From positions 62,001 through 126,000 of the forward strand of contig CAXXHH010000014.1 of assembly GCA_963663005.2 (NCBI GenBank): DNA of 64,000 bases. The letters run 5' to 3'. The translations under genes were made by a program, and so were the position numbers. Positions 1 through 8,318 of the stretch are shown here, piece after piece; positions within the stretch are counted from its first letter, which is position 1; each line of letters starts with the position of its first letter. Below the pieces are notes generated by a model. The model did not search any database. It saw only the letters and a list, made by a program, of their open reading frames with translations, and had not been told where the DNA came from. Origin of the DNA: CAINVV01 sp963663005 (lineage in GTDB: Bacteria; Bacteroidota; Bacteroidia; Bacteroidales; Prolixibacteraceae).

Positions 1-114
1 ACCCTGACGTTGTTTGAACTTCGGGTTTTTTTTGTTTATCACGTAGAGACGTCCCTTGCGGCTTACAATCTTGCATTCCGCACTACGTTTCTTAATGGAT
101 GCCCTTACTTTCAT
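1..114 (-). CDS. rpmJ: 50S ribosomal protein L36 (stop codon outside the window)
   Basis: Small basic protein of the 50S subunit. The 38 codons visible from ATG at 114 run to the left edge and end in the usual QRQG, so the protein is complete and only the stop codon is cut off. It has one cysteine (C14) instead of the four zinc ligands of the classical form. That zinc-independent type is usual in Bacteroidota. It follows infA by 11 nt on the same strand and should share its transcript. Confidence 0.93.
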   Translation of the reverse strand, partial: MKVRASIKKRSAECKIVSRKGRLYVINKKNPKFKQRQG

Positions 115-125
115 TTTTCTACTTT

Positions 126-347
126 TTAATTTTTGTATCTGAAAGAGATTCTTCCTTTACTAAGGTCATAAGGTGACATTTCAACCTTTACTTTGTCACC
201 AGGCAAAATTTTGATGTAGTGCATGCGCATTTTCCCAGAAATGTGGGCCGTTATCACATGACCATTTTGTAATTCTACCCGGAACATTGCATTGGACAAT
301 GCTTCAATAATTGTTCCGTCTTGTTCAATAAATGATTGCTTTGACAT
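126..347 (-). CDS. infA: Translation initiation factor IF-1
   Basis: IF-1 is a single OB-fold protein that binds the A site of the 30S subunit during initiation. The 73-residue frame starts MSKQSFIEQDGTIIEAL and shows the typical FRVELQNGH and KILPGDKVKVEMSPYDLSKGRI blocks. The frame is open 12 codons further upstream, but MSKQ is the normal family start and gives the normal length, so I used ATG at 347. It lies 419 nt downstream of secY, well separated from the rest of the cluster, and has its own promoter at 575-605. It is followed by rpmJ. Confidence 0.95.
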   Translation of the reverse strand: MSKQSFIEQDGTIIEALSNAMFRVELQNGHVITAHISGKMRMHYIKILPGDKVKVEMSPYDLSKGRISFRYKN

Positions 348-766
348 AGAAACTAATACCTCTGCATAAATTTGAAAACTCAAACTATTACCTAACCGCT
401 CTTATGAGCTAACCTAAAACATTCAATCAATAATAAGAGTTCATTGAAGAAAAACTTCACTATCCCCTTCTAACACCGATGAAGATGGTCTTTTCATTGC
501 CGCGCTTATTCTCAGACAGATAAAATCCGGGAATAATCATAAAAAGACGAATATGATCTAATTTTTCAGGTCGGCAAAGATACTGAAAAGAAAAAAAAGA
601 TACAACATTCTTTTTCGAAAACAGGTAAACTTCAGAAAATTGATTAGAACGCATCCGCTGATAACCCTTTCGGGTTTCAAGCTGATTTATGATGATGCTG
701 TTGAACAGCTAACGTGCCAGAAAAAAACACCCCTCCTCGTTAGAAAAGGAATATAAGCTGACGATT
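348..766. other. Long gap between secY and infA, containing a promoter and small hairpins
   Basis: No credible gene is seen here. In many Bacteroidota map (methionine aminopeptidase) occupies this place, and it is absent. On the minus strand there is a full promoter (575-605). Between it and secY are two small hairpins: AACCC/GGGTT around a GAAA tetraloop near 665-678, and GCTGT/ACAGC near 700-712. Neither is followed by a U-run, so I do not call a terminator. The stretch could be the remains of a lost gene or a structured leader. Confidence 0.5.
575..605 (-). promoter_or_regulatory. Promoter for infA-rpmJ (Bacteroidota type)
   Basis: Minus strand reads TTG at 605-603, a 20-nt spacer, then TATCTTTG at 582-575, a full match to the TTG / TAnnTTTG consensus of the Bacteroidota primary sigma factor. 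The predicted start near 568 would give infA a leader of about 220 nt. It allows infA-rpmJ and genes beyond to be transcribed independently of the S10-spc cluster. Confidence 0.75.
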
Positions 767-2110
767 TTACATACTCGCACCTGCAGTACGACCTTTAATC
801 CGTCCAGATTTTAACAATCCGTCATAGTGCCGCATCAACAAGTGACTCTCGATTTGCTGTAATGTGTCAAGGATAACCCCAACAAGAATCAGCAGAGAAG
901 TGCCACCAAAGAAGTGAGCAAACGATGAATTGATACCTAAAACCATGGCGAAGGCTGGCAATATCGTTATTAACCCTAAGAAGATAGATCCAGGCAATGT
1001 AATTCTTGACATAATAGTGTCAAGATACTCAGCTGTTCTCTTTCCAGGTTTAATACCAGGAATAAAACCACCATTCTTTTTCATATCCTCAGCCATTTGG
1101 TTGGGATTGATTGTAATGGCAGTATAGAAATAAGTAAAAATAATTACCATCAAAAACATAACCGTGTTATACCAGAAACCGGTGTAACTGGAAAAAGAAG
1201 AGAACATACGTCCCAAAGTCTCGGAAGAAAAGAGTCCGGCAACACTCGCAGGAATAAACATAATAGCCTGAGCAAAAATGATCGGCATTACACCTGCAGC
1301 ATTGACTTTCAAAGGTATGTACTGACGAACACCGCCATATTGACGATTTCCGACAATTCTTTTAGCATATTGTACCGGCACTTTCCGCGTACCTTGAACC
1401 AATAAGATAGTGCTTGCGATGACGATAAGGAAAACTACCATCTCGACAATCATCATAATGAATCCACGACCTTGTTCAGCCAGCCTGCTAACAAATTCCT
1501 GAGCTAAAGACTGGGGCAGACGAGCAATAATTCCGATCATAATGATCAAAGATATTCCGTTCCCAATTCCCTTGTCAGTAATCCGTTCTCCAAGCCACAT
1601 GATAAACATGGAGCCCGCAGCCAAAACGATTGTAGAACTAACATTAAAAGCAAAACTACCTACTAGAAAAGCTTGTTCCGGAAGTTGGAATCTAAGGTTG
1701 GCCAAATAAGCCCAGCCCTGGAAAACCAAAATCACAACGGTTAGATAGCGGGTCATCTGATTGATTTTTCTTCTACCGGATTCGCCTTCTTTTTGCAGAC
1801 GTTGAATATACGGAACAGCAAAACCTAAGAGTTGAATAACGATCGAGGCACTGATATAAGGCATGATACCCAATGCAAATATAGATGCATTGGAAAAAGC
1901 GCCTCCCGAGAACATGTTCAACAATCCAAGAATCCCATCCGATGTCTGACTTCTTAAAGCTTCAAAATGAACAGGATTTGGATCGATTCCAGGCAAGATC
2001 ACGAATGACCCAAAACGATAAACCATCAGGAATAACAGGGTTACACTCAACCTGGATCTTAAATCCTCAATTTTATAAATGTTCTTAAGCGTCTCAATCA
2101 ACTTTTTCAT
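767..2110 (-). CDS. secY: Preprotein translocase subunit SecY
   Basis: Channel subunit of the SecYEG translocase in the inner membrane, which threads unfolded preproteins outward and inserts membrane proteins. The 447 residues contain about ten hydrophobic helices. Recognisable blocks include GIMPYISASIVIQLL (plug/TM2 region), GERITDKGIGNGISLII, and the cytoplasmic loop with PVQYAKR. Length is normal. It is the last gene of the spc part of the cluster, 5 nt after rplO, and is followed by a long gap instead of map. Ribosomal proteins and SecY are thus made from the same message. Confidence 0.97.
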   Translation of the reverse strand: MKKLIETLKNIYKIEDLRSRLSVTLLFLMVYRFGSFVILPGIDPNPVHFEALRSQTSDGILGLLNMFSGGAFSNASIFALGIMPYISASIVIQLLGFAVPYIQRLQKEGESGRRKINQMTRYLTVVILVFQGWAYLANLRFQLPEQAFLVGSFAFNVSSTIVLAAGSMFIMWLGERITDKGIGNGISLIIMIGIIARLPQSLAQEFVSRLAEQGRGFIMMIVEMVVFLIVIASTILLVQGTRKVPVQYAKRIVGNRQYGGVRQYIPLKVNAAGVMPIIFAQAIMFIPASVAGLFSSETLGRMFSSFSSYTGFWYNTVMFLMVIIFTYFYTAITINPNQMAEDMKKNGGFIPGIKPGKRTAEYLDTIMSRITLPGSIFLGLITILPAFAMVLGINSSFAHFFGGTSLLILVGVILDTLQQIESHLLMRHYDGLLKSGRIKGRTAGASM

Positions 2111-2115
2111 CAGAA

Positions 2116-2562
2116 TCAGATTAATTCAGTAGTACCTTCCAATTTTTCAATTGCTTCTTTGGCCGTTTTGGAAAAAGCATGAGCTTTAACTACCAGTTTG
2201 CTTTTCAATTCGCCCTTTGCAAGAATCTTAACTTTGTCATTTTTACTGACAAATCCGGCTTCCAGGAAAACTTGAAAATCGATGGTTGTTAGTTGAAGAT
2301 CTTCCGCTAATTGCTGTAATGAACTAAGGTTTATAGCCTTGTACTCAACGCGATTGATATTCTTAAAGCCAAACTTGGGTACAGCTCTCTGCAAAGGCAT
2401 TTGTCCACCCTGAAAACTACGTTTCGAAGAGTAACCAGAACGCGACTTCGCTCCCTTGTGACCACGGGTGGAGGTTCCACCATGGCCCGAACCTTGTCCG
2501 CGACCAATCCTTTTTTCTTTCTTAATAGAACCTGCAGCAGGTTTTAAGTTATTTAATTCCAT
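2116..2562 (-). CDS. rplO: 50S ribosomal protein L15
   Basis: Late-assembly protein of the 50S subunit. The 148 residues start with the typical MELNNLKPAAGSIKKEKRIG, followed by the Gly/Arg-rich extension (GRGQGSGHGGTSTRGHKG) that reaches into 23S rRNA, and a globular C-terminal domain. It sits between rpmD (14 nt upstream) and secY (5 nt downstream), the standard spc order. Nothing is unusual in length or start. Confidence 0.96.
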   Translation of the reverse strand: MELNNLKPAAGSIKKEKRIGRGQGSGHGGTSTRGHKGAKSRSGYSSKRSFQGGQMPLQRAVPKFGFKNINRVEYKAINLSSLQQLAEDLQLTTIDFQVFLEAGFVSKNDKVKILAKGELKSKLVVKAHAFSKTAKEAIEKLEGTTELI

Positions 2563-2576
2563 ATTCTTAAGAAATA

Positions 2577-2759
2577 TTATTCGTTAACTTCTTCAACCTT
2601 AACTAAGTGCTGAAGCTTTCTAACCATTCCCAGAATTTCGGGGGTTGACTCATGAATCTTAGGTTGATTCAATTTGTGCAGTCCGAGCGCAACAATAATT
2701 TTCTTCTGAGCTTTAGATGCGCCAATTTTGCTCTTAAACTGTGTAATACGAATTTTCAT
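2577..2759 (-). CDS. rpmD: 50S ribosomal protein L30
   Basis: Small 60-residue 50S protein with the typical start MKIRITQFKSKIGASKAQKK and the LGLHKLNQ motif. It lies between rpsE (12 nt upstream) and rplO, exactly as in the standard spc operon. Some bacteria lack this gene; here it is intact and full length. Confidence 0.94.
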   Translation of the reverse strand: MKIRITQFKSKIGASKAQKKIIVALGLHKLNQPKIHESTPEILGMVRKLQHLVKVEEVNE

Positions 2760-2771
2760 AATAATTTGGAT

Positions 2772-3287
2772 TTATCCGTTAAACACTTTATCCAGAGCCA
2801 CACCACGATGTTCGGCAACAGTGTATGCATCACGTAGTTCTACCAATGCTTCAAAAGTTGCTTTCACCAGGTTGTGAGGGTTAGATGATCCTTTGGACTT
2901 AGCCAGAATATCATGAACACCTACACTTTCAAGAACGGCGCGCATAGCACCCCCGGCTTTAACACCGGTACCTGAAGAAGCTGGTTTCAATAACACATTT
3001 GCACCTCCAAATTTCGCAGTTTGTTCGTGAGGAACAGTACCATGAATAATTGGAATCTTAACAAGGTTTTTCTTAGCTGCATCAACGCCCTTAGCGATTG
3101 CGGCAGTAACCTCGCTGGCTTTACCCAGACCCCAGCCAACAATACCATCTTCGTTTCCGACGACGACAATTGCTGAAAAGCTGAAAGTTCTACCTCCTTT
3201 AGTAACCTTGGTAACGCGGTTGATAGCAACTAGACGGTCCTTAAGCTCCAGATCGCTGGTTTTTACTTTTTTAATATTTTTCGCCAT
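2772..3287 (-). CDS. rpsE: 30S ribosomal protein S5
   Basis: S5 helps form the mRNA entry tunnel and contributes to decoding accuracy. The 171 residues show the N-terminal double-stranded-RNA-binding fold (LVAINRVTKVTKGGRTFSF, then VGWGLGKASEV) and the C-terminal domain (SSGTGVKAGGAMRAVLE, GSSNPHNLVKA). Length and motifs are normal. Start ATG at 3287 lies 5 nt after rplR. Confidence 0.96.
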   Translation of the reverse strand: MAKNIKKVKTSDLELKDRLVAINRVTKVTKGGRTFSFSAIVVVGNEDGIVGWGLGKASEVTAAIAKGVDAAKKNLVKIPIIHGTVPHEQTAKFGGANVLLKPASSGTGVKAGGAMRAVLESVGVHDILAKSKGSSNPHNLVKATFEALVELRDAYTVAEHRGVALDKVFNG

Positions 3288-3292
3288 AACGG

Positions 3293-3649
3293 TTATATTT
3301 TTAAACCTCCTTCGCGAGCTGCTTCAGCAACCGCTTTAACTCGTCCATGATATAAGTTGCCACCACGATCGAAGCTGGCTGCACTGATTCCGGCAGCAAG
3401 TGCCTTCTCTGCAGCTAATTTTCCGACCATTGCAGCCTTTTCAGTTTTGGTTCCGGCTTGAGAAGCGATTTCTTTGTTTAATGAAGAAACTGCCAACAAG
3501 GTTTTTCCCGCCACATCGTCGACAAATTGAACAGATATCTGTTTATTGCTACGAAAGATACTCATGCGAGGAACCTCTGAGGAACCGGAAACAATTTTCC
3601 GGATTCTCATGCGAATTCTATCTCTTCTTTGAATTTTTGTAAGAGCCAT
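3293..3649 (-). CDS. rplR: 50S ribosomal protein L18
   Basis: L18 binds 5S rRNA and mediates its attachment to 23S rRNA in the central protuberance. The 118-residue protein has the basic N-terminus MALTKIQRRDRIRMRIRK and ends in the family signature YHGRVKAVAEAAREGGLKI. It lies between rplF (14 nt upstream) and rpsE (5 nt downstream). Confidence 0.96.
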   Translation of the reverse strand: MALTKIQRRDRIRMRIRKIVSGSSEVPRMSIFRSNKQISVQFVDDVAGKTLLAVSSLNKEIASQAGTKTEKAAMVGKLAAEKALAAGISAASFDRGGNLYHGRVKAVAEAAREGGLKI

Positions 3650-3663
3650 AACTAGAAAATCAT

Positions 3664-4221
3664 TTATTTTTTAGAAGCCGACTTACCAGCTTTACGACGT
3701 AGTACTTCGCCAACAAATTTAACACCCTTACCTTTATAAGGTTCCGGCATTCTGAATGACCTGATTTTAGCAGCAACGTGTCCAATCAGTTGTTTATCGG
3801 CACACTTAAGTGTGATAATTGGGTTTGCGCGTTTGTCAGTAACAGCTAGAACACTAACCTCTTTTGGCAATTGAATGTACGTATGGTGAGAGTGTCCCAA
3901 TACCAGGTCTAAAACCTGATCCTGAGATTCTGCACGATAACCTACCCCTACCAATTCCAGTTTAATTTCGTAGCCCTTTGATACACCCTGAACCATATTG
4001 TTCAGAAGTGAGCGGTACAAGCCGTGCATGGCACGGTGACGTTTTTGATCAGTTGGACGATTAACTAAAATCTGGTTGTTTTCCACAACGATTTCAATGT
4101 CTTTGTCGACTTTCTGAACCAGGGTGCCCAACGCTCCTTTAACGGTGACAACATTTTCACTGTCTACGTTTAAAGTAACTCCGGCAGGTAAATCAATGGG
4201 AAGTTTTCCAATCCTTGACAT
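3664..4221 (-). CDS. rplF: 50S ribosomal protein L6
   Basis: L6 lies near the factor-binding centre of the 50S subunit. The 185 residues show the family start MSRIGKLPIDLPAGV, two repeated alpha/beta domains, and the C-terminal signature MPEPYKGKGVKFVGEVLRRKAGKS. Spacing to rpsH (15 nt upstream) and rplR (14 nt downstream) is typical of the spc operon. Confidence 0.96.
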   Translation of the reverse strand: MSRIGKLPIDLPAGVTLNVDSENVVTVKGALGTLVQKVDKDIEIVVENNQILVNRPTDQKRHRAMHGLYRSLLNNMVQGVSKGYEIKLELVGVGYRAESQDQVLDLVLGHSHHTYIQLPKEVSVLAVTDKRANPIITLKCADKQLIGHVAAKIRSFRMPEPYKGKGVKFVGEVLRRKAGKSASKK

Positions 4222-4236
4222 AATAATCCTCCTTTA

Positions 4237-4635
4237 TTAATAAACGTAACATAATATTTCACCACCAACGTTCATATCTTTCGCTTCTTTATCGGTAATT
4301 ACACCTTTTGAAGTTGAGATAATTGCGATGCCTAAACCGTTCAAAACCCTTGGAACATCTTCAATACCACAATAGCGGCGAAGTCCTGGTTTAGAGACAC
4401 GTTTTAGATTTTTGATTGCCGGAGTACCATCCGCCGGATGATATTTCAAGGCAATTTTTATGCTTCCCTGGTAGTTGACTTCTTCGTCGAACTTGTAATT
4501 GAGTATATACCCCTTTTCTTTCAGAATTCTGGTAATCTCTTTTTTTATGTTTGACGCAGGGATTTCCACGACTTTATGTTTCGCTTTAATAGCATTTCTA
4601 AGTCGGGTCAAGTAATCTGCAATAGGATCTGTCAT
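4237..4635 (-). CDS. rpsH: 30S ribosomal protein S8
   Basis: S8 binds the central domain of 16S rRNA and is needed early in 30S assembly. In E. coli it is also the translational repressor of the spc operon. The 132 residues begin MTDPIADYLTRLRNA and contain RVSKPGLRRYCG and GLGIAIISTSKGVITDKEA, both family signatures. Whether autoregulation exists here cannot be seen. It follows rpsN by 21 nt. Confidence 0.96.
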   Translation of the reverse strand: MTDPIADYLTRLRNAIKAKHKVVEIPASNIKKEITRILKEKGYILNYKFDEEVNYQGSIKIALKYHPADGTPAIKNLKRVSKPGLRRYCGIEDVPRVLNGLGIAIISTSKGVITDKEAKDMNVGGEILCYVY

Positions 4636-4656
4636 CTTTACAATAATGTTAAACGA

Positions 4657-4926
4657 TTACCAACTTGCTTTTTTAACTCCGGGTATTAGGCCGCTTGAGG
4701 CCATTTCCCGGAACTGAATTCTTGAAATACCAAACTGGCGCATATATCCTTTCGGACGACCGGTCAGTTTGCAACGATTATGCAGTCTAATCTTTGCTGA
4801 ATTCTTAGGTAAAAGGCTCATACCGATGTAATCACCTTCAGCTTTTAATTTAGCACGCTTTGCTGCAAATCTTTCAACGAGTTTCGCACGCCTTACTTCG
4901 CGGGCTTTCATTGATTCTTTAGCCAT
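4657..4926 (-). CDS. rpsN: 30S ribosomal protein S14, zinc-independent form
   Basis: S14 lies in the head of the 30S subunit. The 89-residue length and the lack of the CxxC pairs identify the long, zinc-independent type. The C-terminal signature GRPKGYMRQFGISRIQFRE is complete. It starts 5 nt after rplE and precedes rpsH. No second copy is in this window. Confidence 0.95.
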   Translation of the reverse strand: MAKESMKAREVRRAKLVERFAAKRAKLKAEGDYIGMSLLPKNSAKIRLHNRCKLTGRPKGYMRQFGISRIQFREMASSGLIPGVKKASW

Positions 4927-4931
4927 ATCTT

Positions 4932-5489
4932 TTAGTTCTTTTTTGCGTTCTTGAACGGTAAACCAAAATTCTTCAATAGAGCATATCCCTCTTCATCATT
5001 CTTCGCTGTTGTAACGAAGGTAATATTGTAACCATTCATTTTAGTTACTTTATCCATCACGATTTCGGGGAAGATAATCTGCTCGGTTACGCCGAGAGTA
5101 TAGTTACCACTACCGTCGAATTTGTCAGAAATACCTTTAAAGTCGCGGATACGGGGCAGTGCAATAGAGACCAATCGATCTAGAAATTCGTACATGCGAT
5201 CGCTGCGAAGGGTAACCCTTACACCAATCGGCATTTTCTTACGAAGTTTGAAGTTGGCAATGTCCTTACGGGATATTGTAGATACAGGCTTTTGGCCACT
5301 GATTGAAGTAAGCTCTTCAATCGCTACCTCCATAATCTTCTTATCGGCGATTGCTGAACCAAGACCTTGATTAATGATAATTTTCTCAAGAACCGGTACC
5401 TGCATAATAGATTTATAATTAAACTCTTTCTGCATAGCAGGAACAATCTCCTCTTGATATTTACGCTTAAATGTAGGTGTGTATCCCAT
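4932..5489 (-). CDS. rplE: 50S ribosomal protein L5
   Basis: L5 holds 5S rRNA in the central protuberance and contacts P-site tRNA. The 185 residues include the family blocks VPVLEKIIINQGLGSA, ISGQKPVSTISRKDIANFKLR and RDFKGISDKFDGSGNYTLG. Its start codon overlaps the last base of rplX (shared position 5489), which suggests coupled translation. Confidence 0.96.
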   Translation of the reverse strand: MGYTPTFKRKYQEEIVPAMQKEFNYKSIMQVPVLEKIIINQGLGSAIADKKIMEVAIEELTSISGQKPVSTISRKDIANFKLRKKMPIGVRVTLRSDRMYEFLDRLVSIALPRIRDFKGISDKFDGSGNYTLGVTEQIIFPEIVMDKVTKMNGYNITFVTTAKNDEEGYALLKNFGLPFKNAKKN

Positions 5490-5812
5490 TATTTAATCTC
5501 CTCTCCTGATTTTTTAGCATACCTAACTAATTTCCCGTTCTTATCGAGCTTCCGCCCAATACGGGTAGGTTTCCCGGTTTTAGGATCTTTCAACATCAGA
5601 TTCGAGACATGAATAGACGCCTCTTGCTTGATGATGCCTCCCTGTGGATGTTTGGAATTTGGCTTGGTATGTTTTGATACCAGGTTAACTCCTTCAACGA
5701 TGGCACGATCCTTTTCTTTGACCACTTCAAGAACTTTCCCTTCGGAGCCTCTTGAATTGCCGGAGATTACGACGACCGTGTCTCCTTTCTTTACATGTAA
5801 TTTTTTCTGCAT
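5489..5812 (-). CDS. rplX: 50S ribosomal protein L24
   Basis: L24 is an assembly-initiating protein of the 50S subunit. The 107 residues hold a KOW motif near the N-terminus (KKGDTVVVISGNSRGSEGKV) and the basic HTKPNSKHPQGGI loop. The gene follows rplN by 12 nt and overlaps rplE by one base. Confidence 0.95.
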   Translation of the reverse strand: MQKKLHVKKGDTVVVISGNSRGSEGKVLEVVKEKDRAIVEGVNLVSKHTKPNSKHPQGGIIKQEASIHVSNLMLKDPKTGKPTRIGRKLDKNGKLVRYAKKSGEEIK

Positions 5813-5824
5813 GGTCTGATTAAA

Positions 5825-6190
5825 TTATAGTACTTCAGGTGCTAGAGAGACAATTTTCATATAGCTGTCACGCAATTCCCGGGCCACCGGTCCGAAAATA
5901 CGTGTTCCCCGCATCTCACCTGCAGCATTAAGCAGTACGACGGCGTTATCATCAAAACGGATGTATGAACCGTCACTGCGACGTACTTCTTTCGATGTAC
6001 GGACAACGACTGCTTTCGAAACTGATCCCTTTTTTGTATCGCTACCAGGCAGTGCTGTTTTGACAGTCACGACAACCTTGTCTCCAACGGAGGCATAACG
6101 CTTCTTTGTACCACCCAATACCCTGATGACCAGAGCTGTCTTAGCACCGCTGTTATCTGCGACTGTACAACGTGATTCTTGCTGTAACAT
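5825..6190 (-). CDS. rplN: 50S ribosomal protein L14
   Basis: L14 sits at the subunit interface and forms an intersubunit bridge. The 121-residue protein starts MLQQESRCTVADNSGAK and ends with the conserved GEMRGTRIFGPVARELRDSY block. It lies 1 nt from the end of rpsQ. Confidence 0.96.
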   Translation of the reverse strand: MLQQESRCTVADNSGAKTALVIRVLGGTKKRYASVGDKVVVTVKTALPGSDTKKGSVSKAVVVRTSKEVRRSDGSYIRFDDNAVVLLNAAGEMRGTRIFGPVARELRDSYMKIVSLAPEVL

Positions 6191-6191
6191 A

Positions 6192-6449
6192 TTACTTTGC
6201 TCTTTCTAAGATTTTAACTAATCTCCACCCTTTCTGTTTTGACAGAGGGCGGGTTTCCATAATTAAGACGGTATCGCCAATGCTACACTCGTTCTTCTCG
6301 TCGTGCGCATAGAACTTAGTAGTCCTATTCACAAACTTACCGTAGATCGGGTGCTTCTCCTTGCCTTTCTCAGCAACGACAATGGTTTTTTCCATTTTAT
6401 TACTGACAACTACTCCGATACGCTCTTTACGAAGATTTCTTGTTTCCAT
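6192..6449 (-). CDS. rpsQ: 30S ribosomal protein S17
   Basis: Primary 16S rRNA-binding protein with an OB fold. I chose ATG at 6449 (METRNLRKERIGVV, 85 residues). The frame remains open far upstream through rpmC, but that extension does not resemble S17, and the chosen start lies 5 nt after the rpmC stop. ATGs at 6455 and 6458 would add two or three residues and overlap rpmC. The core contains EKHPIYGKFVNRTTKFYAHDE and GDTVLIMETRPLSKQK. Confidence 0.93.
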   Translation of the reverse strand: METRNLRKERIGVVVSNKMEKTIVVAEKGKEKHPIYGKFVNRTTKFYAHDEKNECSIGDTVLIMETRPLSKQKGWRLVKILERAK

Positions 6450-6454
6450 AGTCA

Positions 6455-6652
6455 TCATTTGTTTTCGATTTGACGTTTGCGTATTTCGGTATTCAGACGG
6501 GCTACATTTTTGCGGGCATACCGTATTTTCATTGGGTTGTCGAGCGGATTTACACTGTGGTTTAAGCACATACGTACCAACTCTTCTTTCCCGATCGCTA
6601 ATTTTTCCGTGATTTCAGCGGTTGTAAGCTCTTTGATTTCTGAAGTTTTCAT
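6455..6652 (-). CDS. rpmC: 50S ribosomal protein L29
   Basis: Small helical protein at the polypeptide exit site. The 65 residues form two helices with the typical ITEKLAIGKEELVRM and NPMKIRYARKNVARLNTE segments. Its start codon overlaps rplP by one base (6652), as is common for this pair. Confidence 0.94.
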   Translation of the reverse strand: MKTSEIKELTTAEITEKLAIGKEELVRMCLNHSVNPLDNPMKIRYARKNVARLNTEIRKRQIENK

Positions 6653-7086
6653 TACTCAATAGTTGAAGATTCTACAAAATCGCGTCGTACAACAAACTTC
6701 GTATTCACTGGAAATTTTTGGGCTCCCAGACGTAAAGCTTCTTTAGCCAGATCAAAAGGAACACCTTCGATCTCGATTAGAATGCGGCCGGGAGTAACTG
6801 TGGCAACAAATCCCTCTGGTGCACCTTTTCCTTTACCCATCCGTACTTCGGCTGGCTTCTTGGTAATTGGCTTATCCGGAAAAATTCTGATCCAAATTTG
6901 TCCTTGACGCTGCATGTGACGCGTTACTGCAACCCGGGCTGCCTCAATCTGACGACCGGTAATCCATGCAGTTTCCAAACTTTTTATTGCAAAAGATCCA
7001 AACGATAATTGGCTTCCGCGTTGCGCGTTACCCTTAAGTTTGCCCTTCTGAACTCTTCTAAATTTTACTTTCTTTGGCTGTAACAT
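6652..7086 (-). CDS. rplP: 50S ribosomal protein L16
   Basis: L16 contacts A- and P-site tRNA and completes the peptidyl transferase region. The 144 residues start MLQPKKVKFRRVQKGKLKG and carry the RQIEAARVAVTRHMQRQG and IRIFPDKPITKKPAEVRMGKG signatures. It follows rpsC by 33 nt, the largest gap in this part of the cluster. Confidence 0.96.
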   Translation of the reverse strand: MLQPKKVKFRRVQKGKLKGNAQRGSQLSFGSFAIKSLETAWITGRQIEAARVAVTRHMQRQGQIWIRIFPDKPITKKPAEVRMGKGKGAPEGFVATVTPGRILIEIEGVPFDLAKEALRLGAQKFPVNTKFVVRRDFVESSTIE

Positions 7087-7119
7087 CTTGTTTCGCTTTG
7101 TCGATGGTTAACAGACTAA

Positions 7120-7854
7120 TTACTTCTTACGCTTTCTAAAACCTCCCTTGCCACCTGCTGGTGGAGCTGGGCGAGGATTAGTGCCGCGTGATTGCTGAGC
7201 TTGACCCACATTTGGTGAAAGATCACGTTTACCGTAAATCTCACCCCTGCAAATCCAAACCTTGATACCGATCAAACCGGTCTTGGTTAATGCTTCAGCC
7301 AGCGCATAGTCTATATCGGCTCTTAACGTATGCAAAGGAGTTCTACCTTCTTTGTACATCTCAGAACGGGCCATTTCGGCGCCGTTTAAACGTCCGGATA
7401 CCAATACTTTAATCCCTTCAGCGCCCATACGCATGGTTGCCGCAATAGCCATTTTAGTTGCACGACGGTAGGCGATTTTACCTTCTACCTGACGGGCAAT
7501 ATTATTGGCTACAATCTGAGCATCCAATTCAGGACGTTTGATTTCAAAAATATTGATCTGAACTTCCTTCTTAGTGATCTTTTTCAACTCCTCTTTGAGC
7601 TTGTCTACTTCCTGACCACCTTTACCTATAATAATACCGGGTCTGGAAGTCTGAACAGTTATAGTGATCAGTTTCAAGGTACGTTCAATGATTATCTTTG
7701 AAATGCTCGCTTTTGCAAGACGTGCATTCAGATAAGCTCTGATTTTGTGATCCTCGATCAGTTTATCACCATAATTGTTACCTCCGAACCAGTTGGAATC
7801 CCATCCTCTGATGATTCCAAGCCTATTAGAAATCGGATTTACTTTTTGTCCCAT
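7120..7854 (-). CDS. rpsC: 30S ribosomal protein S3
   Basis: S3 forms part of the mRNA entry channel and the helicase centre of the 30S subunit. The 244 residues have the N-terminal MGQKVNPISNRLGIIRGWDS, a KH domain with the GKGG loop (RPGIIIGKGGQEVDKL) and the C-terminal block ADIDYALAEALTKTGLIGIKVWI. The tail beyond is Pro/Gly-rich and basic. Confidence 0.96.
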   Translation of the reverse strand: MGQKVNPISNRLGIIRGWDSNWFGGNNYGDKLIEDHKIRAYLNARLAKASISKIIIERTLKLITITVQTSRPGIIIGKGGQEVDKLKEELKKITKKEVQINIFEIKRPELDAQIVANNIARQVEGKIAYRRATKMAIAATMRMGAEGIKVLVSGRLNGAEMARSEMYKEGRTPLHTLRADIDYALAEALTKTGLIGIKVWICRGEIYGKRDLSPNVGQAQQSRGTNPRPAPPAGGKGGFRKRKK

Positions 7855-7858
7855 ATTA

Positions 7859-8275
7859 TTATTTCGTATTTTCTTCTACAACATTTTTACTTGCCAAACG
7901 GACAGTCACGTGATTTGAACGCTTTCTGATACGGTGCCCTCTTCCTTGCGGAGCTGGGCGTAAACGTTTCAGCATGCGAGCCGAATCAACAAAAACTTCC
8001 TGCACGTATAGGTTGCTTTCTTCAAGTCTAACCCCTTCATTTTTCGCCTGCCAATTAGCAACGGCCGACAAAAGGAGTTTTTCTACTCTGCGTGATGCCT
8101 CTTTGGAAGAGAACTTCAAAACGTCGAGTGCACGATTTACCGCCATTCCACGAATCATATCGGTAACAAGGCGCATCTTACGCGGCGAAGTGGGACAATC
8201 GCGCAAAACAGCTTGACATCTCTGTTTATTTGCTTCGTTGAGCAATTCAGCGCTTTGCTTTTTTCTAGAACCCAT
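7859..8275 (-). CDS. rplV: 50S ribosomal protein L22
   Basis: L22 lines the nascent-peptide tunnel through a long beta hairpin. The 138-residue protein has the conserved core TSPRKMRLVTDMIRG and the hairpin region KRLRPAPQGRGHRIRKRSNH. The N-terminus (about 24 residues before the core) is somewhat longer than in E. coli, as in other Bacteroidota. It ends 4 nt before rpsC. Confidence 0.95.
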   Translation of the reverse strand: MGSRKKQSAELLNEANKQRCQAVLRDCPTSPRKMRLVTDMIRGMAVNRALDVLKFSSKEASRRVEKLLLSAVANWQAKNEGVRLEESNLYVQEVFVDSARMLKRLRPAPQGRGHRIRKRSNHVTVRLASKNVVEENTK

Positions 8276-8318
8276 CTTGGTACTTTTTACTTCTATTATA
8301 CATATCCGCGCTCATGGC

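Noticed and set aside
460..654. 64-codon minus-strand frame between secY and infA
   Set aside because: It overlies the infA promoter, has no family features and low-complexity composition.
660..680. AACCC-GAAA-GGGTT hairpin as secY terminator
   Set aside because: Only five base pairs and no U-run on the minus strand.
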